Part shown: piece by piece, positions 49,316 through 57,500 of the stretch
Layout of the letters: every line of letters begins with the position of its first letter
Numbering within the stretch: position 1 is the stretch's first letter
Source of the DNA: RGIG2041 sp045652745
GTDB lineage: Bacteria; Bacillota; Clostridia; UBA1381; UMGS1253
DNA length: 57,888 nucleotides
Assembly (NCBI GenBank): GCA_045652745.1
Contig: JAZRUW010000017.1
Location: 1 to 57,888 of the forward strand
Direction: 5' to 3'
Program-made: the position numbers and the translations under genes
The notes under the pieces: model-generated
Told to the model about the DNA's origin: nothing
Seen by the model: the letters and a program-made list of their open reading frames with translations, nothing else
Database searches by the model: none

Positions 49316-49345
49316 ATTATAACATACTTATGTTAGATTTGTCAA
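49316..49345 (-). promoter_or_regulatory. promoter for rnj
   Basis: On the minus strand: TTGACA (49345-49340), 18-nt spacer, TATAAT (49321-49316), about 235 nt upstream of the ATG. The leader contains small hairpins (near 49105-49175). Confidence 0.8.
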
Positions 49346-49391
49346 ATTTATCATATACACAATTGCGGAAAATATACATGCGCATTTATAC

Positions 49392-49420
49392 TTGCGCACA
49401 AGTTTGTTTTGTGATAAAAT
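49392..49420 (+). promoter_or_regulatory. promoter of the decayed M20 gene, now upstream of GGDEF-dtd
   Basis: TTGCGC (49392-49397), 17-nt spacer, TAAAAT (49415-49420). A ribosome site (GGAG at 49449-49452) and ATG 49461 follow at normal distance. Confidence 0.55.
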
Positions 49421-49460
49421 GAAGCCGCGAATTTATTAACAATATTTTGGAGACAGAAAA

Positions 49461-49605
49461 ATGAATACAAAAAGAAATCTGCGCAAAAATTGAAGAGCGG
49501 TAAGACGAACTTTTTGAGCTGCTCAGCAGCCTGATAAAAATCAATTCCGAGAGCTTTACTGCCTACGGAAAATGAAGAGGCATGCGCAAAACGCTGCAGA
49601 AGAAA
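49461..49605 (+). pseudogene. N-terminal fossil of an M20-family metallopeptidase gene
   Basis: After removing one extra A in the A-run at 49469-49473 and another near 49569, the frame reads MNTKEICAKIEER, a stop (TAA 49501-49503), then DELFELLSSLIKINSESF and GNEEACAK. This is the start of an M20/ArgE/DapE-type peptidase. Only about 45 codons survive before the GGDEF gene begins. Two frameshifts and a nonsense codon show decay. The rest of the 541-bp rnj-GGDEF gap holds the two divergent promoters and the rnj leader. Confidence 0.7.
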
Positions 49606-49621
49606 CGAAGGGGGAATAAAT

Positions 49622-50683
49622 ATGACACAGACCATACTCTACATACAGGCGCAGGCGCTTTGCGCTGTGCTTTTGGTGGTTTTATTTTCGTTTTTAAACC
49701 ACTACGAGGTAGGCAAGCAGAAACGAATAAAATGGATTTATGTCCTGACCTTTTTTGCGGTAGTGACCGATGCGCTCTGCGTGATTTTTGCGCCGGTTTG
49801 TATGTATGCACATGTGCTTTATACCGCACTGGTCGGTGGAGTTGGCTTTTTGTGGTTTGTGCATTGTGTGCGCAGAAGATACCGTGCGCTGGCAGACAAG
49901 GCGTGGTTTCGTTTGCTTGCGCTTTTGCCGGCGATTACCATGTGTGTGTTTGCGCTGATTTGCGGTAAAAATTACGGTTTGTATATCGGCTATATCTATG
50001 TGGTGGTGCTTTGGATTTTTATGGCGGTCGGTGCACTGACCGCGGAATTGAAACGACACAAAAAAGAGTGTCTGCTTTCTGCACTGCTGGTACTGCCGGC
50101 GGCGCTTGGCGGACTTGTAAAACTTTTGTGGCTGCCGCAGGGACTTTCTTTGTTCGGTCACGGTGTGTTGGTTGCACTGACGGTTCTGTTTGCGCGTACA
50201 CTCTACCGCAAAACGCGTACGGACAAGCTGACTAAACTGTCCAACCGTGAGGGGATGGAGGACGAATTTCGTGAGCAACTTTCCCAGTACAAACGGGATA
50301 AAAACGATTTGTTTTATGTCATCGCCTGTGACATGGACCGCTTTAAACTCATCAATGACGAGTATGGCCATAACATCGGCAACGAAGCGCTCTGCTTGGT
50401 GTCCGAGGTTATGATAGCCGTGGCTGAAAAATATGAAGCGGAGGCATTTCGCATCGGCGGTGATGAGTTTGTGATTATCATGGATACGGACGATGAAGAG
50501 GCGGTTCGGCGCATTTGTCAGGAATTGCGTGATGGCTTTGCACAGGCAAAACAAAAGCAGAGTAAACCGTACAAACTGCTGATGAGCGTAGGCTATGAAC
50601 TCTACGACGGTGAAAGCGATACGGAAGAACTTTTAAAGCGTGCGGATGCCAAACTCTACGATGCAAAAAAGAACAGGGAATAA
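49622..50683 (+). CDS. membrane-anchored GGDEF-domain diguanylate cyclase
   Basis: The 353-residue protein should make cyclic di-GMP from GTP. About six membrane segments fill residues 8-192 with no named sensor domain, followed by a GGDEF domain (about 198-353). The active-site motif is intact: RIGGDEFVII with GGDEF at 279-283, and the DMDRFKLINDEYGH metal/substrate segment at 237-250. The allosteric RxxD inhibitory site is absent from the position five residues upstream (EAEAF there). AGGGGGAA lies before ATG 49622. It follows the peptidase fossil and is 11 nt before dtd. Confidence 0.9.
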   Translation: MTQTILYIQAQALCAVLLVVLFSFLNHYEVGKQKRIKWIYVLTFFAVVTDALCVIFAPVCMYAHVLYTALVGGVGFLWFVHCVRRRYRALADKAWFRLLALLPAITMCVFALICGKNYGLYIGYIYVVVLWIFMAVGALTAELKRHKKECLLSALLVLPAALGGLVKLLWLPQGLSLFGHGVLVALTVLFARTLYRKTRTDKLTKLSNREGMEDEFREQLSQYKRDKNDLFYVIACDMDRFKLINDEYGHNIGNEALCLVSEVMIAVAEKYEAEAFRIGGDEFVIIMDTDDEEAVRRICQELRDGFAQAKQKQSKPYKLLMSVGYELYDGESDTEELLKRADAKLYDAKKNRE

Positions 50684-50694
50684 AGGAGTTAATT

Positions 50695-51138
50695 ATGCGA
50701 GCGATTGTACAGCGTGTAAAACACGCATCCGTTACGGTGGACGGCGAGGTTATCGGTAAAATCGGACAGGGGTTTTTGGTGCTGGTCGGCGTAAAGTGCG
50801 GCGACACGGAAAAGAACGCTGATTTTATCATCAAAAAATGTTGCGGTCTGCGCGTGTTTGAGGACAGCGAAGAAAAAATGAATTTGTCGCTTGCCGATAT
50901 CGGCGGCAGCCTTCTTATTGTGCCGAATTTTACGTTGTATGCGGACTGCAAAAAAGGCTTTCGTCCGGGGTTTTCAGATGCGGCACCGCCGGCAGAGGCC
51001 GAGCGACTTTATGATTATGTGGTCTTTGGTTGCAGACAAAGCGGCATACCGGTTGAAACGGGGCGCTTTGGTGCGGATATGAAAGTCGACCTTTTAAATG
51101 ACGGCCCCATCACACTTTTTATCGAAAATGAAGACTAA
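50695..51138 (+). CDS. dtd: D-aminoacyl-tRNA deacylase
   Basis: Dtd releases D-amino acids (and glycine) from mischarged tRNAs. The 147 residues fit the family: MRAIVQRVKHASVTVDGEVIG at the start, GLRVFED at 51-57, the C-terminal Gly-Pro motif LNDGPITLFIE. The usual Ser-Gln-Phe-Thr-Leu motif reads PNFTL (77-81) here, with LYADCKKGFRPGFSDAAPP following normally. AAGGAG precedes ATG 50695. It follows the GGDEF gene by 11 nt; relA/spoT, the common neighbour, is absent. Confidence 0.92.
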   Translation: MRAIVQRVKHASVTVDGEVIGKIGQGFLVLVGVKCGDTEKNADFIIKKCCGLRVFEDSEEKMNLSLADIGGSLLIVPNFTLYADCKKGFRPGFSDAAPPAEAERLYDYVVFGCRQSGIPVETGRFGADMKVDLLNDGPITLFIENED

Positions 51139-51143
51139 AAATA

Positions 51144-51172
51144 TTGACATGCGACATCATTGGTGTTATTAT
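51144..51172 (+). promoter_or_regulatory. promoter for asd-dapA-dapB
   Basis: TTGACA (51144-51149), 17-nt spacer, TATTAT (51167-51172). The leader of about 70 nt has an ATAATGCA/TGCATTAT hairpin; it is too short for a lysine riboswitch. Confidence 0.7.
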
Positions 51173-51246
51173 AAATAAGATATAATGCATAAGTGTTTGT
51201 TTGCGTTTGTGCATTATTTGAGTTATACAACCTGGAGGGTAAAGAA

Positions 51247-52326
51247 ATGAAGAATTTTAATGTAGCAGTTGTCGGCGCAACCGGCATGGTAGGACAGAGA
51301 TTTATCACGCTTTTAAACGAGCATCCGTGGTTTCACATCAAGGTGCTTGCAGCGTCTGCGCGTTCTGCCGGCAAAACCTATGAAGAAGCTGTAGACGGCA
51401 GATGGGCAATGAGCACACCGATGCCGGAAGCGGTAAAAAAACTGGTTGTGAAAGACGCTGTTTCCGATAAAGAAGAAATCGCAAAGGAAGTAGACTTTAT
51501 TTTCTGTGCGGTAGATATGAAGAAAGACGAAATCCGTGCGTTGGAAGAAGCATATGCGAAACTCGAATGTCCAGTAATTTCCAACAACTCCGCGCACCGT
51601 CATACCGACGACGTGCCGATGATTATTCCGGAAATCAATCCGGAGCACGCCGAGATTATCGAAGCGCAGAAAAAGCGTCTCGGTACAAAACGCGGCTTTA
51701 TCGCGGTTAAGTCGAACTGCTCGCTCCAGAGTTATGTTCCGGCGCTCCATCCGCTCAAGAAATACGGCATCAAGGACGTGGTTGCTTGCACATACCAGGC
51801 AATCTCCGGTGCAGGTAAGACCTTCGAAAGATGGCCGGAAATTTTAGACAACGTCATCCCGTACATCGGCGGCGAGGAAGAGAAGAGTGAAGTAGAGCCG
51901 ATGAAGATTTGGGGCAGCATCGAAGGCGACAAGATTGTAGATGCAACCGAGCCGAGAATTACGGCGCAGTGCTTGCGCGTTCCGGTTTCCGACGGTCATA
52001 CAGCTGCCGTATTTGTATCCTTTGAAAACAAGCCGTCTGTTGAGGACATCAAAAAGGCTTGGGCTGAGTTTGCCGGTGAGCCGCAGGCACTCAAATTGCC
52101 GAGCGCACCGAAGCAGTTTTTAAACTACTTTGAAGAAAACGACAGACCGCAGGCAAAACTCGACAGAAATATGGAAGGCGGCATGGCTGTCAGTGTAGGT
52201 CGTCTCAGAGAAGACAAGATTTATGACTACAAGTTTGTATGCCTTTCCCACAACACCTTGCGCGGTGCGGCCGGCGGTGCAGTGCTGATGGCAGAACTTT
52301 TGGCGGCAAAGGGTTACTTGGATTAA
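51247..52326 (+). CDS. asd: aspartate-semialdehyde dehydrogenase (archaeal/fungal-type branch)
   Basis: Asd reduces aspartyl-phosphate to aspartate semialdehyde for lysine, threonine and methionine. The 359 residues have the Rossmann motif VVGATGMVGQRF (8-19), the catalytic Cys158 in VKSNCSLQ and SGAGKTFERWPEILDN. The insert GGEEEKSEVEPMKIWG and the overall wording match the branch shared by archaea, fungi and some Clostridia rather than the enterobacterial form. ATG 51247 is preceded by GGAGGG; an in-frame ATG at 51193 is upstream of that site. It heads asd-dapA-dapB. Confidence 0.93.
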   Translation: MKNFNVAVVGATGMVGQRFITLLNEHPWFHIKVLAASARSAGKTYEEAVDGRWAMSTPMPEAVKKLVVKDAVSDKEEIAKEVDFIFCAVDMKKDEIRALEEAYAKLECPVISNNSAHRHTDDVPMIIPEINPEHAEIIEAQKKRLGTKRGFIAVKSNCSLQSYVPALHPLKKYGIKDVVACTYQAISGAGKTFERWPEILDNVIPYIGGEEEKSEVEPMKIWGSIEGDKIVDATEPRITAQCLRVPVSDGHTAAVFVSFENKPSVEDIKKAWAEFAGEPQALKLPSAPKQFLNYFEENDRPQAKLDRNMEGGMAVSVGRLREDKIYDYKFVCLSHNTLRGAAGGAVLMAELLAAKGYLD

Positions 52327-52395
52327 CAAAGGTAAGCGCGCAGACATATACTGTTTGTGCGCAGTGCCATTTTATTCTGAAAGGAAGTTTTCGAA

Positions 52396-53280
52396 ATGAA
52401 GAAGACAATTTTTACCGGTTCGGGTGTAGCGATTGTTACACCGTTTAAGGAAGACGGTATTGATTTTGATAAACTCGGCGAAATGCTGGAATGGCATATT
52501 GCGGAGGGCACAGATGCGATTATCATCTGCGGCTCTACGGGCGAACCGTCCACAATGCCGGATGCAGAGCACATCAGCGCGATTGAATACACCGTAAAAA
52601 AGGTTGCCGGCAGAATTCCGGTTATCGCAGGCACAGGTTCCAATGAAACCGTGCATGCCATCAAGCTGTCCATGGCGGCAGAAGCGGCAGGCTGTGACGG
52701 CGTGTTGGTTGTAACGCCGTACTACAACAAGGCAACACAGAAGGGTTTGTATCTGCATTATAAAGCGATTGCGGATAGCATCAGCATTCCGATTATTCTC
52801 TACAATGTACCGGCACGTACAAACGTTTCGTTCTCGCTCGACACATTGGAAAAGCTCGCAAAGATTGACAACATCGTTGCCATCAAGGAAGCAAGCGGTG
52901 ATATTGCGTACCTGTCCCATGTGGCGGCACGCGTACCGGAGCTTGCGATTTATTCGGGCAATGACGATATGATTATTCCGGCAATGTCCGTTGGCGGTAT
53001 TGGTGTAATTTCCGTTGCGGCAAACTTAATGCCGAAATACATGCATGAAATGTGCGTAAAGTATCTTGACGGCGATGTAAAGAGTGCCGCAAAGATGCAA
53101 CTCGATATTATGGACCTCGTCGACAAACTCTTTATCGAGGTCAACCCGATTCCGGTCAAAACGGCGATGAACATGGTCGGCTGGAATGTGGGCAATCTGC
53201 GTATGCCGCTTTGCGAAATGGAAGAAGCAAACGCACAGAAGCTGCATGATTCCCTTGCACGCTACGGACTTTTAAAGTAA
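52396..53280 (+). CDS. dapA: 4-hydroxy-tetrahydrodipicolinate synthase
   Basis: DapA condenses aspartate semialdehyde with pyruvate, entering the diaminopimelate/lysine branch. The 294-residue TIM barrel shows GSTGEPSTM (46-54), TPYYNKATQKG (107-117), Tyr136 in ILYNVPART and the Schiff-base Lys164 in VAIKEASGD. Length is standard. AAGGAAG lies before ATG 52396. The 69-nt gap to asd has no terminator, and dapB follows 15 nt after the stop, so the three genes form one operon. Confidence 0.96.
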   Translation: MKKTIFTGSGVAIVTPFKEDGIDFDKLGEMLEWHIAEGTDAIIICGSTGEPSTMPDAEHISAIEYTVKKVAGRIPVIAGTGSNETVHAIKLSMAAEAAGCDGVLVVTPYYNKATQKGLYLHYKAIADSISIPIILYNVPARTNVSFSLDTLEKLAKIDNIVAIKEASGDIAYLSHVAARVPELAIYSGNDDMIIPAMSVGGIGVISVAANLMPKYMHEMCVKYLDGDVKSAAKMQLDIMDLVDKLFIEVNPIPVKTAMNMVGWNVGNLRMPLCEMEEANAQKLHDSLARYGLLK

Positions 53281-53295
53281 TTGAGGAATGTACTT

Positions 53296-54057
53296 ATGAC
53301 AAAGATTATGCTTAGCGGCTGTAACGGTAAGATGGGTAGAGTCATCGACCGTTTGGTTGCAGACAGAGATGATGCACAAATCGTGTGCGGCATTGATATA
53401 AACGATGTGCCATACGGCGACTATCCCGTGTTCACCTCTCCGGCCAAGTGCAATGTGGACTGCGATGTCATTGTGGACTTTTCGCATCCGAGTTGTCTGG
53501 AGGGCATTTTGGCTTATGCGAAGGCGCATAAGGTTGCGACTGTGATTTGCACAACAGGTCTGAGTCAGGCACAAAAGGATAGCCTTGCCGATGCGGCAAA
53601 GGAAATTCCGGTGTTCTTTTCGGCAAATATGAGCCTGGGCGTGAATTTGCTCATAGATTTGGCAAAGCGCGCGGCAAAACTGTTGGAAGGCAGTTTTGAT
53701 ATTGAGATTATCGAAAAGCATCACAATCAGAAGATTGATGCACCGAGCGGTACGGCGCTTGCGATTGCCGATGCCATCGGTGATGTGCTTGAGAATCAGC
53801 CGGCGTATACTTACGACCGTCATTCCGTGCGCAAAAAGCGCGGCAAGGACGAAATCGGTATCCATGCGGTACGCGGCGGTACGATTGTCGGAGAGCATGA
53901 GATTATTTTTGCGGGTGCAGATGAAGTGATTGAACTCAAACACCATGCCGCATCCAAGGAAATCTTCGCAGTCGGCGCAATCCGTGCGGCTGTCTTTATG
54001 CAAAATAAAGCACCGGGGATGTATTCCATGACCGACCTGGTCGCAGAAATTCAGTAA
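53296..54057 (+). CDS. dapB: 4-hydroxy-tetrahydrodipicolinate reductase
   Basis: DapB performs the NAD(P)H-dependent reduction after DapA. The 253 residues have the nucleotide motif MLSGCNGKMGRVI (5-17), CTTGLSQAQ (85-93) and the catalytic EKHHNQKIDAPSGTAL (140-155). ATG 53296 has GAGGAA about 8 nt upstream; the frame is open to TTG 53281 but that codon overlaps the ribosome site. It is the last gene of asd-dapA-dapB and is followed by a terminator. Products feed peptidoglycan and, in spore formers, dipicolinate. Confidence 0.96.
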   Translation: MTKIMLSGCNGKMGRVIDRLVADRDDAQIVCGIDINDVPYGDYPVFTSPAKCNVDCDVIVDFSHPSCLEGILAYAKAHKVATVICTTGLSQAQKDSLADAAKEIPVFFSANMSLGVNLLIDLAKRAAKLLEGSFDIEIIEKHHNQKIDAPSGTALAIADAIGDVLENQPAYTYDRHSVRKKRGKDEIGIHAVRGGTIVGEHEIIFAGADEVIELKHHAASKEIFAVGAIRAAVFMQNKAPGMYSMTDLVAEIQ

Positions 54058-54061
54058 ATGT

Positions 54062-54095
54062 ATAGGTGCAGTGCAGAGCCGCTGCACCTATTTTG
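54062..54095 (+). terminator. terminator after dapB
   Basis: ATAGGTGCAG (54062-54071) pairs with CTGCACCTAT (54082-54091), followed by TTTG. Confidence 0.75.
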
Positions 54096-54114
54096 ATAAA
54101 AGGAGTGTGCCTAC

Positions 54115-54663
54115 ATGAGCAGACAAACAGATGAACAGTTGGAGCTTTTACAACAGGCGTTGGAAAACAAGTCTCTTTGTGCGGTAAACCGGGATATGAT
54201 TGATTATCTATCCATTTACGGCTATCCGGTAGCGATTACCAAAAACCTGGTTGCATTGCGCTTTGTTTATGATTTTGCACCGGACGGCATCAAAATTGTG
54301 CGTACGCAGGATGTGACCGAAGTGTTCTGTGGGGAAGCAGAAGCCTTTAACGACAAGATTATCAAAGCAGAAAATGCACAGCTTGATTTGTCTGCACCGC
54401 AACTTTCGCTCGACAGTGTAAAGTCGTTGTGCGCAGCTTTGCAAAAGAGCGGACAAGTTGTTGCAATCGATTGCGAAGGCTATGAGGAAAGCCGTTTTTA
54501 TGTAGGCAAAATCGTCGAAACACAGGACAAGCACGCGCGTGTGCTTTGCTTTGACGGACTCGGCGTATGGGATAAAGAGCCGGTCGAAATTGATTATAAG
54601 CAGATGACCTGTATCGGTATCGGCTCGCATTATGTGGAAACGATTTCAAAGTATTTGAAATAG
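54115..54663 (+). CDS. conserved protein of unknown function with two Sm/SH3-like modules
   Basis: I do not know a name for this 182-residue soluble protein. Two halves look related: GYPVAITKNLVALRFVYDF...DGIKIVRTQDVTEV (about 36-67) and FYVGKIVETQDKHARVLCF...GVWDKEPVEIDYKQM (about 126-163), each a set of five beta strands like a small barrel. The ending IGIGSHYVETISKYLK resembles the tail of a widely spread uncharacterised family. AAAAGGAGTG precedes ATG 54115. It is 10 nt upstream of the aldo/keto reductase and probably co-transcribed with it; no functional link is evident. Confidence 0.7.
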   Translation: MSRQTDEQLELLQQALENKSLCAVNRDMIDYLSIYGYPVAITKNLVALRFVYDFAPDGIKIVRTQDVTEVFCGEAEAFNDKIIKAENAQLDLSAPQLSLDSVKSLCAALQKSGQVVAIDCEGYEESRFYVGKIVETQDKHARVLCFDGLGVWDKEPVEIDYKQMTCIGIGSHYVETISKYLK

Positions 54664-54673
54664 AGGGATGACT

Positions 54674-55657
54674 ATGTTCGCGCAGGACAGATACGAAACA
54701 ACGGAATACACCTTTTGCGGCAAGCACGGCTTGAAACTGCCCAAACTTTCCCTCGGCTTGTGGAACGGATTTGGCAGCATGGACAAACGTGAAAACATGG
54801 TGGAGCTTTTGACAACGGCGTTTAATCACGGCATCACATATTTCGATATGGCTAACACCTACGGCAGACCGCAGTTTGGGTCGGCAGAGCAAAATCTCGG
54901 TGACATTCTTTCCAAAGAGTTTGCAAATCATCGCGACGAACTGGTGATTGCAACCAAAGCGGGCTATGGTGTAAAACCCGGCCCATATGGTGCGGGCGGG
55001 AGCCGCAAGCACCTGATGCAAAGTATAGATGCGAGTCTTTTGCGACTTGGCACAGATTATGTGGATATATTTTACTCGCACCGTTATGACCCGGAAACAC
55101 CGCTTGAGGAAACAGCGGGTGCACTTGCGGATATCGTAAAGCAGGGCAAGGCACTTTATATCGGTATTTCCAATTACGATGCGGAACAGACAAAACGTAT
55201 GCATGCACTTTTGCAAGAACAAGGCGTGCCGTGTATTGTGCACCAGCTGCGCTATAATCTTTTGACGCGTACGGCGGAGGCTGCGCTTTTGGACACAGTT
55301 TCCGAATGCGGCATGGGTGTGGTCGCTTTTTCACCGCTTTCACAAGGCATTTTGTCGGGTAAGTATTTAAACGGCATCGCCGAGGGGAGCAGAGCTTCCG
55401 TGTCCTATTCCACATTAAAGGCGGCAGACATTACGCCGGAGAAACTTGAAAAGGTTGCGGCGCTGAATGTGATTGCAAAAGCGCGCGGTGAAAGTCTTGC
55501 ACAAATGTCGATTGCGTGGGTGATGCAGCAGCCGGCCGTGACGACGGTGCTGATGGGTGCAAGCAGACCGGAGCAAATCCTGGAAAATTTGAATGCGACA
55601 AAGGCGGGAAAGTTTACAAAAGAGGAACTTTTAGCGATTGACAATATAGTAAAATAA
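54674..55657 (+). CDS. aldo/keto reductase (YghZ-like)
   Basis: A 327-residue NADPH-dependent aldo/keto reductase. The catalytic tetrad is Asp58 and Tyr63 (YFDMANTYGRP), Lys95 (ATKAGYG) and His136 (FYSHRYD). PGPYGAGGSRKHL and the HQLRYNLLTR stretch place it in the YghZ/L-glyceraldehyde-3-phosphate reductase group, which acts on methylglyoxal and glyceraldehyde-3-phosphate. ATG 54674 has GAGGG 8 nt upstream; ATG 54668 is in frame but overlaps that site. Its true substrate is not readable. Confidence 0.92.
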   Translation: MFAQDRYETTEYTFCGKHGLKLPKLSLGLWNGFGSMDKRENMVELLTTAFNHGITYFDMANTYGRPQFGSAEQNLGDILSKEFANHRDELVIATKAGYGVKPGPYGAGGSRKHLMQSIDASLLRLGTDYVDIFYSHRYDPETPLEETAGALADIVKQGKALYIGISNYDAEQTKRMHALLQEQGVPCIVHQLRYNLLTRTAEAALLDTVSECGMGVVAFSPLSQGILSGKYLNGIAEGSRASVSYSTLKAADITPEKLEKVAALNVIAKARGESLAQMSIAWVMQQPAVTTVLMGASRPEQILENLNATKAGKFTKEELLAIDNIVK

Positions 55658-55696
55658 GGGAAAGAAGAAAAAAATTGTAATTTTTAAAAATTTTTC

Positions 55697-55725
55697 TTGC
55701 TTTTTTAAATCTTATGTGTTAAACT
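55697..55725 (+). promoter_or_regulatory. promoter for rpsT
   Basis: TTGCTT (55697-55702), 17-nt spacer, TAAACT (55720-55725), with TGT before the -10. It lies 37 nt before the rpsT start. Confidence 0.65.
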
Positions 55726-55762
55726 ATCATAGTGATTTATCATGGATATGGAGGTGAACGGA

Positions 55763-56029
55763 TTGCCGAACATTAAATCTGCAAAGAAGAGAGTTAAGGT
55801 TATCAAGACAAAATCTTTGAGAAATCAGATGATTAAGTCTGCGCTGAAGACTTACATTAAGAAGTTCGAAACAAGCGTTACAGCCGGTGACAAGGCAGTT
55901 GCAACTGAAAACTTCAATCTCGTTGTTAAGAAGATTGACCAAGCTGTTGCTAAGGGCGTGCTCAAAAAGAACACTGCTGCCAGAAAGAAGTCCAGACTGG
56001 CTCATGAGCTCAACAAAATCGGAGCGTAA
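55763..56029 (+). CDS. rpsT: 30S ribosomal protein S20
   Basis: The basic 88-residue S20 binds 16S rRNA helices 9 and 44. The family start MPNIKSAKKRVKV and the end KKSRLAHELNK are present. The start codon is TTG 55763 with GGAGGTGAAC 5 nt upstream; the ATG at 55742 is in frame but lies before the ribosome site. A rare start codon fits known post-transcriptional control of S20 in other bacteria. It is monocistronic between its promoter and a strong terminator. Confidence 0.96.
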   Translation: MPNIKSAKKRVKVIKTKSLRNQMIKSALKTYIKKFETSVTAGDKAVATENFNLVVKKIDQAVAKGVLKKNTAARKKSRLAHELNKIGA

Positions 56030-56068
56030 CAAACTGTTTTGCGTAAATACACTCTAATTAAATGAGTG

Positions 56069-56097
56069 AAAGGTATGTTTCTAACATACCTTTTTTG
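56069..56097 (+). terminator. terminator after rpsT
   Basis: AAAGGTATGTT (56069-56079) pairs with AACATACCTTT (56083-56093), followed by TTT. Confidence 0.9.
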
Positions 56098-56114
56098 CGT
56101 TGGAGGGGATTTTT

Positions 56115-57500
56115 GTGGGAAAGTATAAAAGATTGGCTGTCAATACCATTATTTTTGCAATAGCGTCTTTTAGTTCGAAGCTGTTGTCTTTTTTGATGTT
56201 GCCGTTATACACCAATATTCTTTCCACGCAGGAATACGGTATCGTGGATATTGTATTGCAGACGTGCAATCTGCTCATACCGCTGGCCAGTGTAGGTATC
56301 ATCAATGCCATTATCCGGTTTGGCCTGGAGAAAACTGCGGATAAAAAAGGCGTGCTCACTATCGGATGCGTTACGCTCATGGGCGGCTTTTTGGTACTGC
56401 TCGCTTTTTCGCCGCTTTTGTATCGGGTAGATGTGCTTGCGCCATATGTGCCTTATATGTATCTTCTGATTTTGATGTCGTGTGCGCACGGCTTGTTTTC
56501 GCAGTTTGCACGTGCCATAGGTTATATCAAATTTTACGCGGTGGACGGTGTGCTTTCTACGGTGCTGACCATCGGATTGAACATTCTGTTTTTGGCCGTG
56601 CTGCGTATGGGCATTGTCGGCTATCTGCTTGCAACGATTTTGACGGATATGCTGTGTGCACTTTTGGATTTTTTCTATGTGCGCCTGTATCGGTTTATCC
56701 GTCCGGCAAATGTGGTGCGTTCTTTGTGGATTTCCATGCTGGCTTATTGCATTCCGCTGATACCAAATACGATTTGCACATGGATTATGTCGATTTCCAG
56801 CCGTTATATATTATTAGGAAGGTTCGGTGAATCGGAAACGGGTATTTTTGCCGTGGCAAATAAAATCCCTACTATATTAATGATAGTAGCAAATATCTTT
56901 GCTGAAGCGTGGCAGATTTCCGCTGTGACGGAGGATGAGGGCAGAGATGAATTCTTTACCCGTATCTGTGCATTGTATCGCTCGTTAGCATTTACGGTTG
57001 CCGCAGGCTTGATTTTGTTTTCGCAATTCGCGGTGCGGATTTTGGCGGCGCCGGCCTTTTATTCGGCTTGGCAGTATATTCCGCCGCTAGTAATCGGCAC
57101 AACATTTGGTTGCATCTCCACGTTTTTGGCAAGCATCTATATGATTGACAGAAAGAGTATCTATACGCTCATGACCACTGCAATTGCGGCGGCGCTCAAT
57201 ATTATTTTGGGTATTTGGTTTGTCCGTATATTCGGTGCGCTCGGTGTGGCTTATGCGACGGCTGTGAGTTATTTTGTGCAGTTTGCGGTGCGTGCTGTGC
57301 ATACGCGCAGAATTGTGAAGATTTCGTGGCATATACCGCACCTGCTTTTGAATATTGCCCTTCTGGTGGGGCAGACGGCAGCGATGCTGTCGCAAATGCC
57401 GGGGGCACTTTATATTAGTGCAGGCATTACAGTTTGTATCTTTGCACTCAACGCCAAGGACGTGCTTGTGCTTTTGAAGCAGAAGCTGAAAAGAGATTAA
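56115..57500 (+). CDS. polysaccharide/lipid-linked oligosaccharide flippase (MATE/MOP superfamily, Wzx-like)
   Basis: A 461-residue integral membrane protein with 12-14 hydrophobic segments. The N-terminal VNTIIFAIASFSSKLLSFLMLPLYTNILSTQEYG region (about 9-42, quoted here only by its ends VNTIIF and TQEYG) and the central SSRYILLGRFGESETGIFA segment are typical of Wzx/RfbX-type exporters that flip undecaprenyl-linked sugars. GTG 56115 has GGAGGGG upstream; the in-frame TTG at 56100 lies in that ribosome site. No glycosyltransferase genes are adjacent, so the sugar is unknown. It stands alone between the rpsT terminator and the rrn promoter. Confidence 0.85.
   Translation: MGKYKRLAVNTIIFAIASFSSKLLSFLMLPLYTNILSTQEYGIVDIVLQTCNLLIPLASVGIINAIIRFGLEKTADKKGVLTIGCVTLMGGFLVLLAFSPLLYRVDVLAPYVPYMYLLILMSCAHGLFSQFARAIGYIKFYAVDGVLSTVLTIGLNILFLAVLRMGIVGYLLATILTDMLCALLDFFYVRLYRFIRPANVVRSLWISMLAYCIPLIPNTICTWIMSISSRYILLGRFGESETGIFAVANKIPTILMIVANIFAEAWQISAVTEDEGRDEFFTRICALYRSLAFTVAAGLILFSQFAVRILAAPAFYSAWQYIPPLVIGTTFGCISTFLASIYMIDRKSIYTLMTTAIAAALNIILGIWFVRIFGALGVAYATAVSYFVQFAVRAVHTRRIVKISWHIPHLLLNIALLVGQTAAMLSQMPGALYISAGITVCIFALNAKDVLVLLKQKLKRD

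Noticed and set aside
49694..50554. 286-codon minus-strand frame opposite the GGDEF gene
   Set aside because: The GGDEF frame carries the active-site motif and a ribosome site; the reverse frame is His/Gln-rich shadow.
51173..51246. lysine riboswitch before asd-dapA-dapB
   Set aside because: The leader is only about 70 nt and lacks the lysine aptamer core.
53272..54087. 271-codon minus-strand frame opposite dapB
   Set aside because: dapB has all catalytic motifs on the plus strand; the shadow has no ribosome site or family-like residues.
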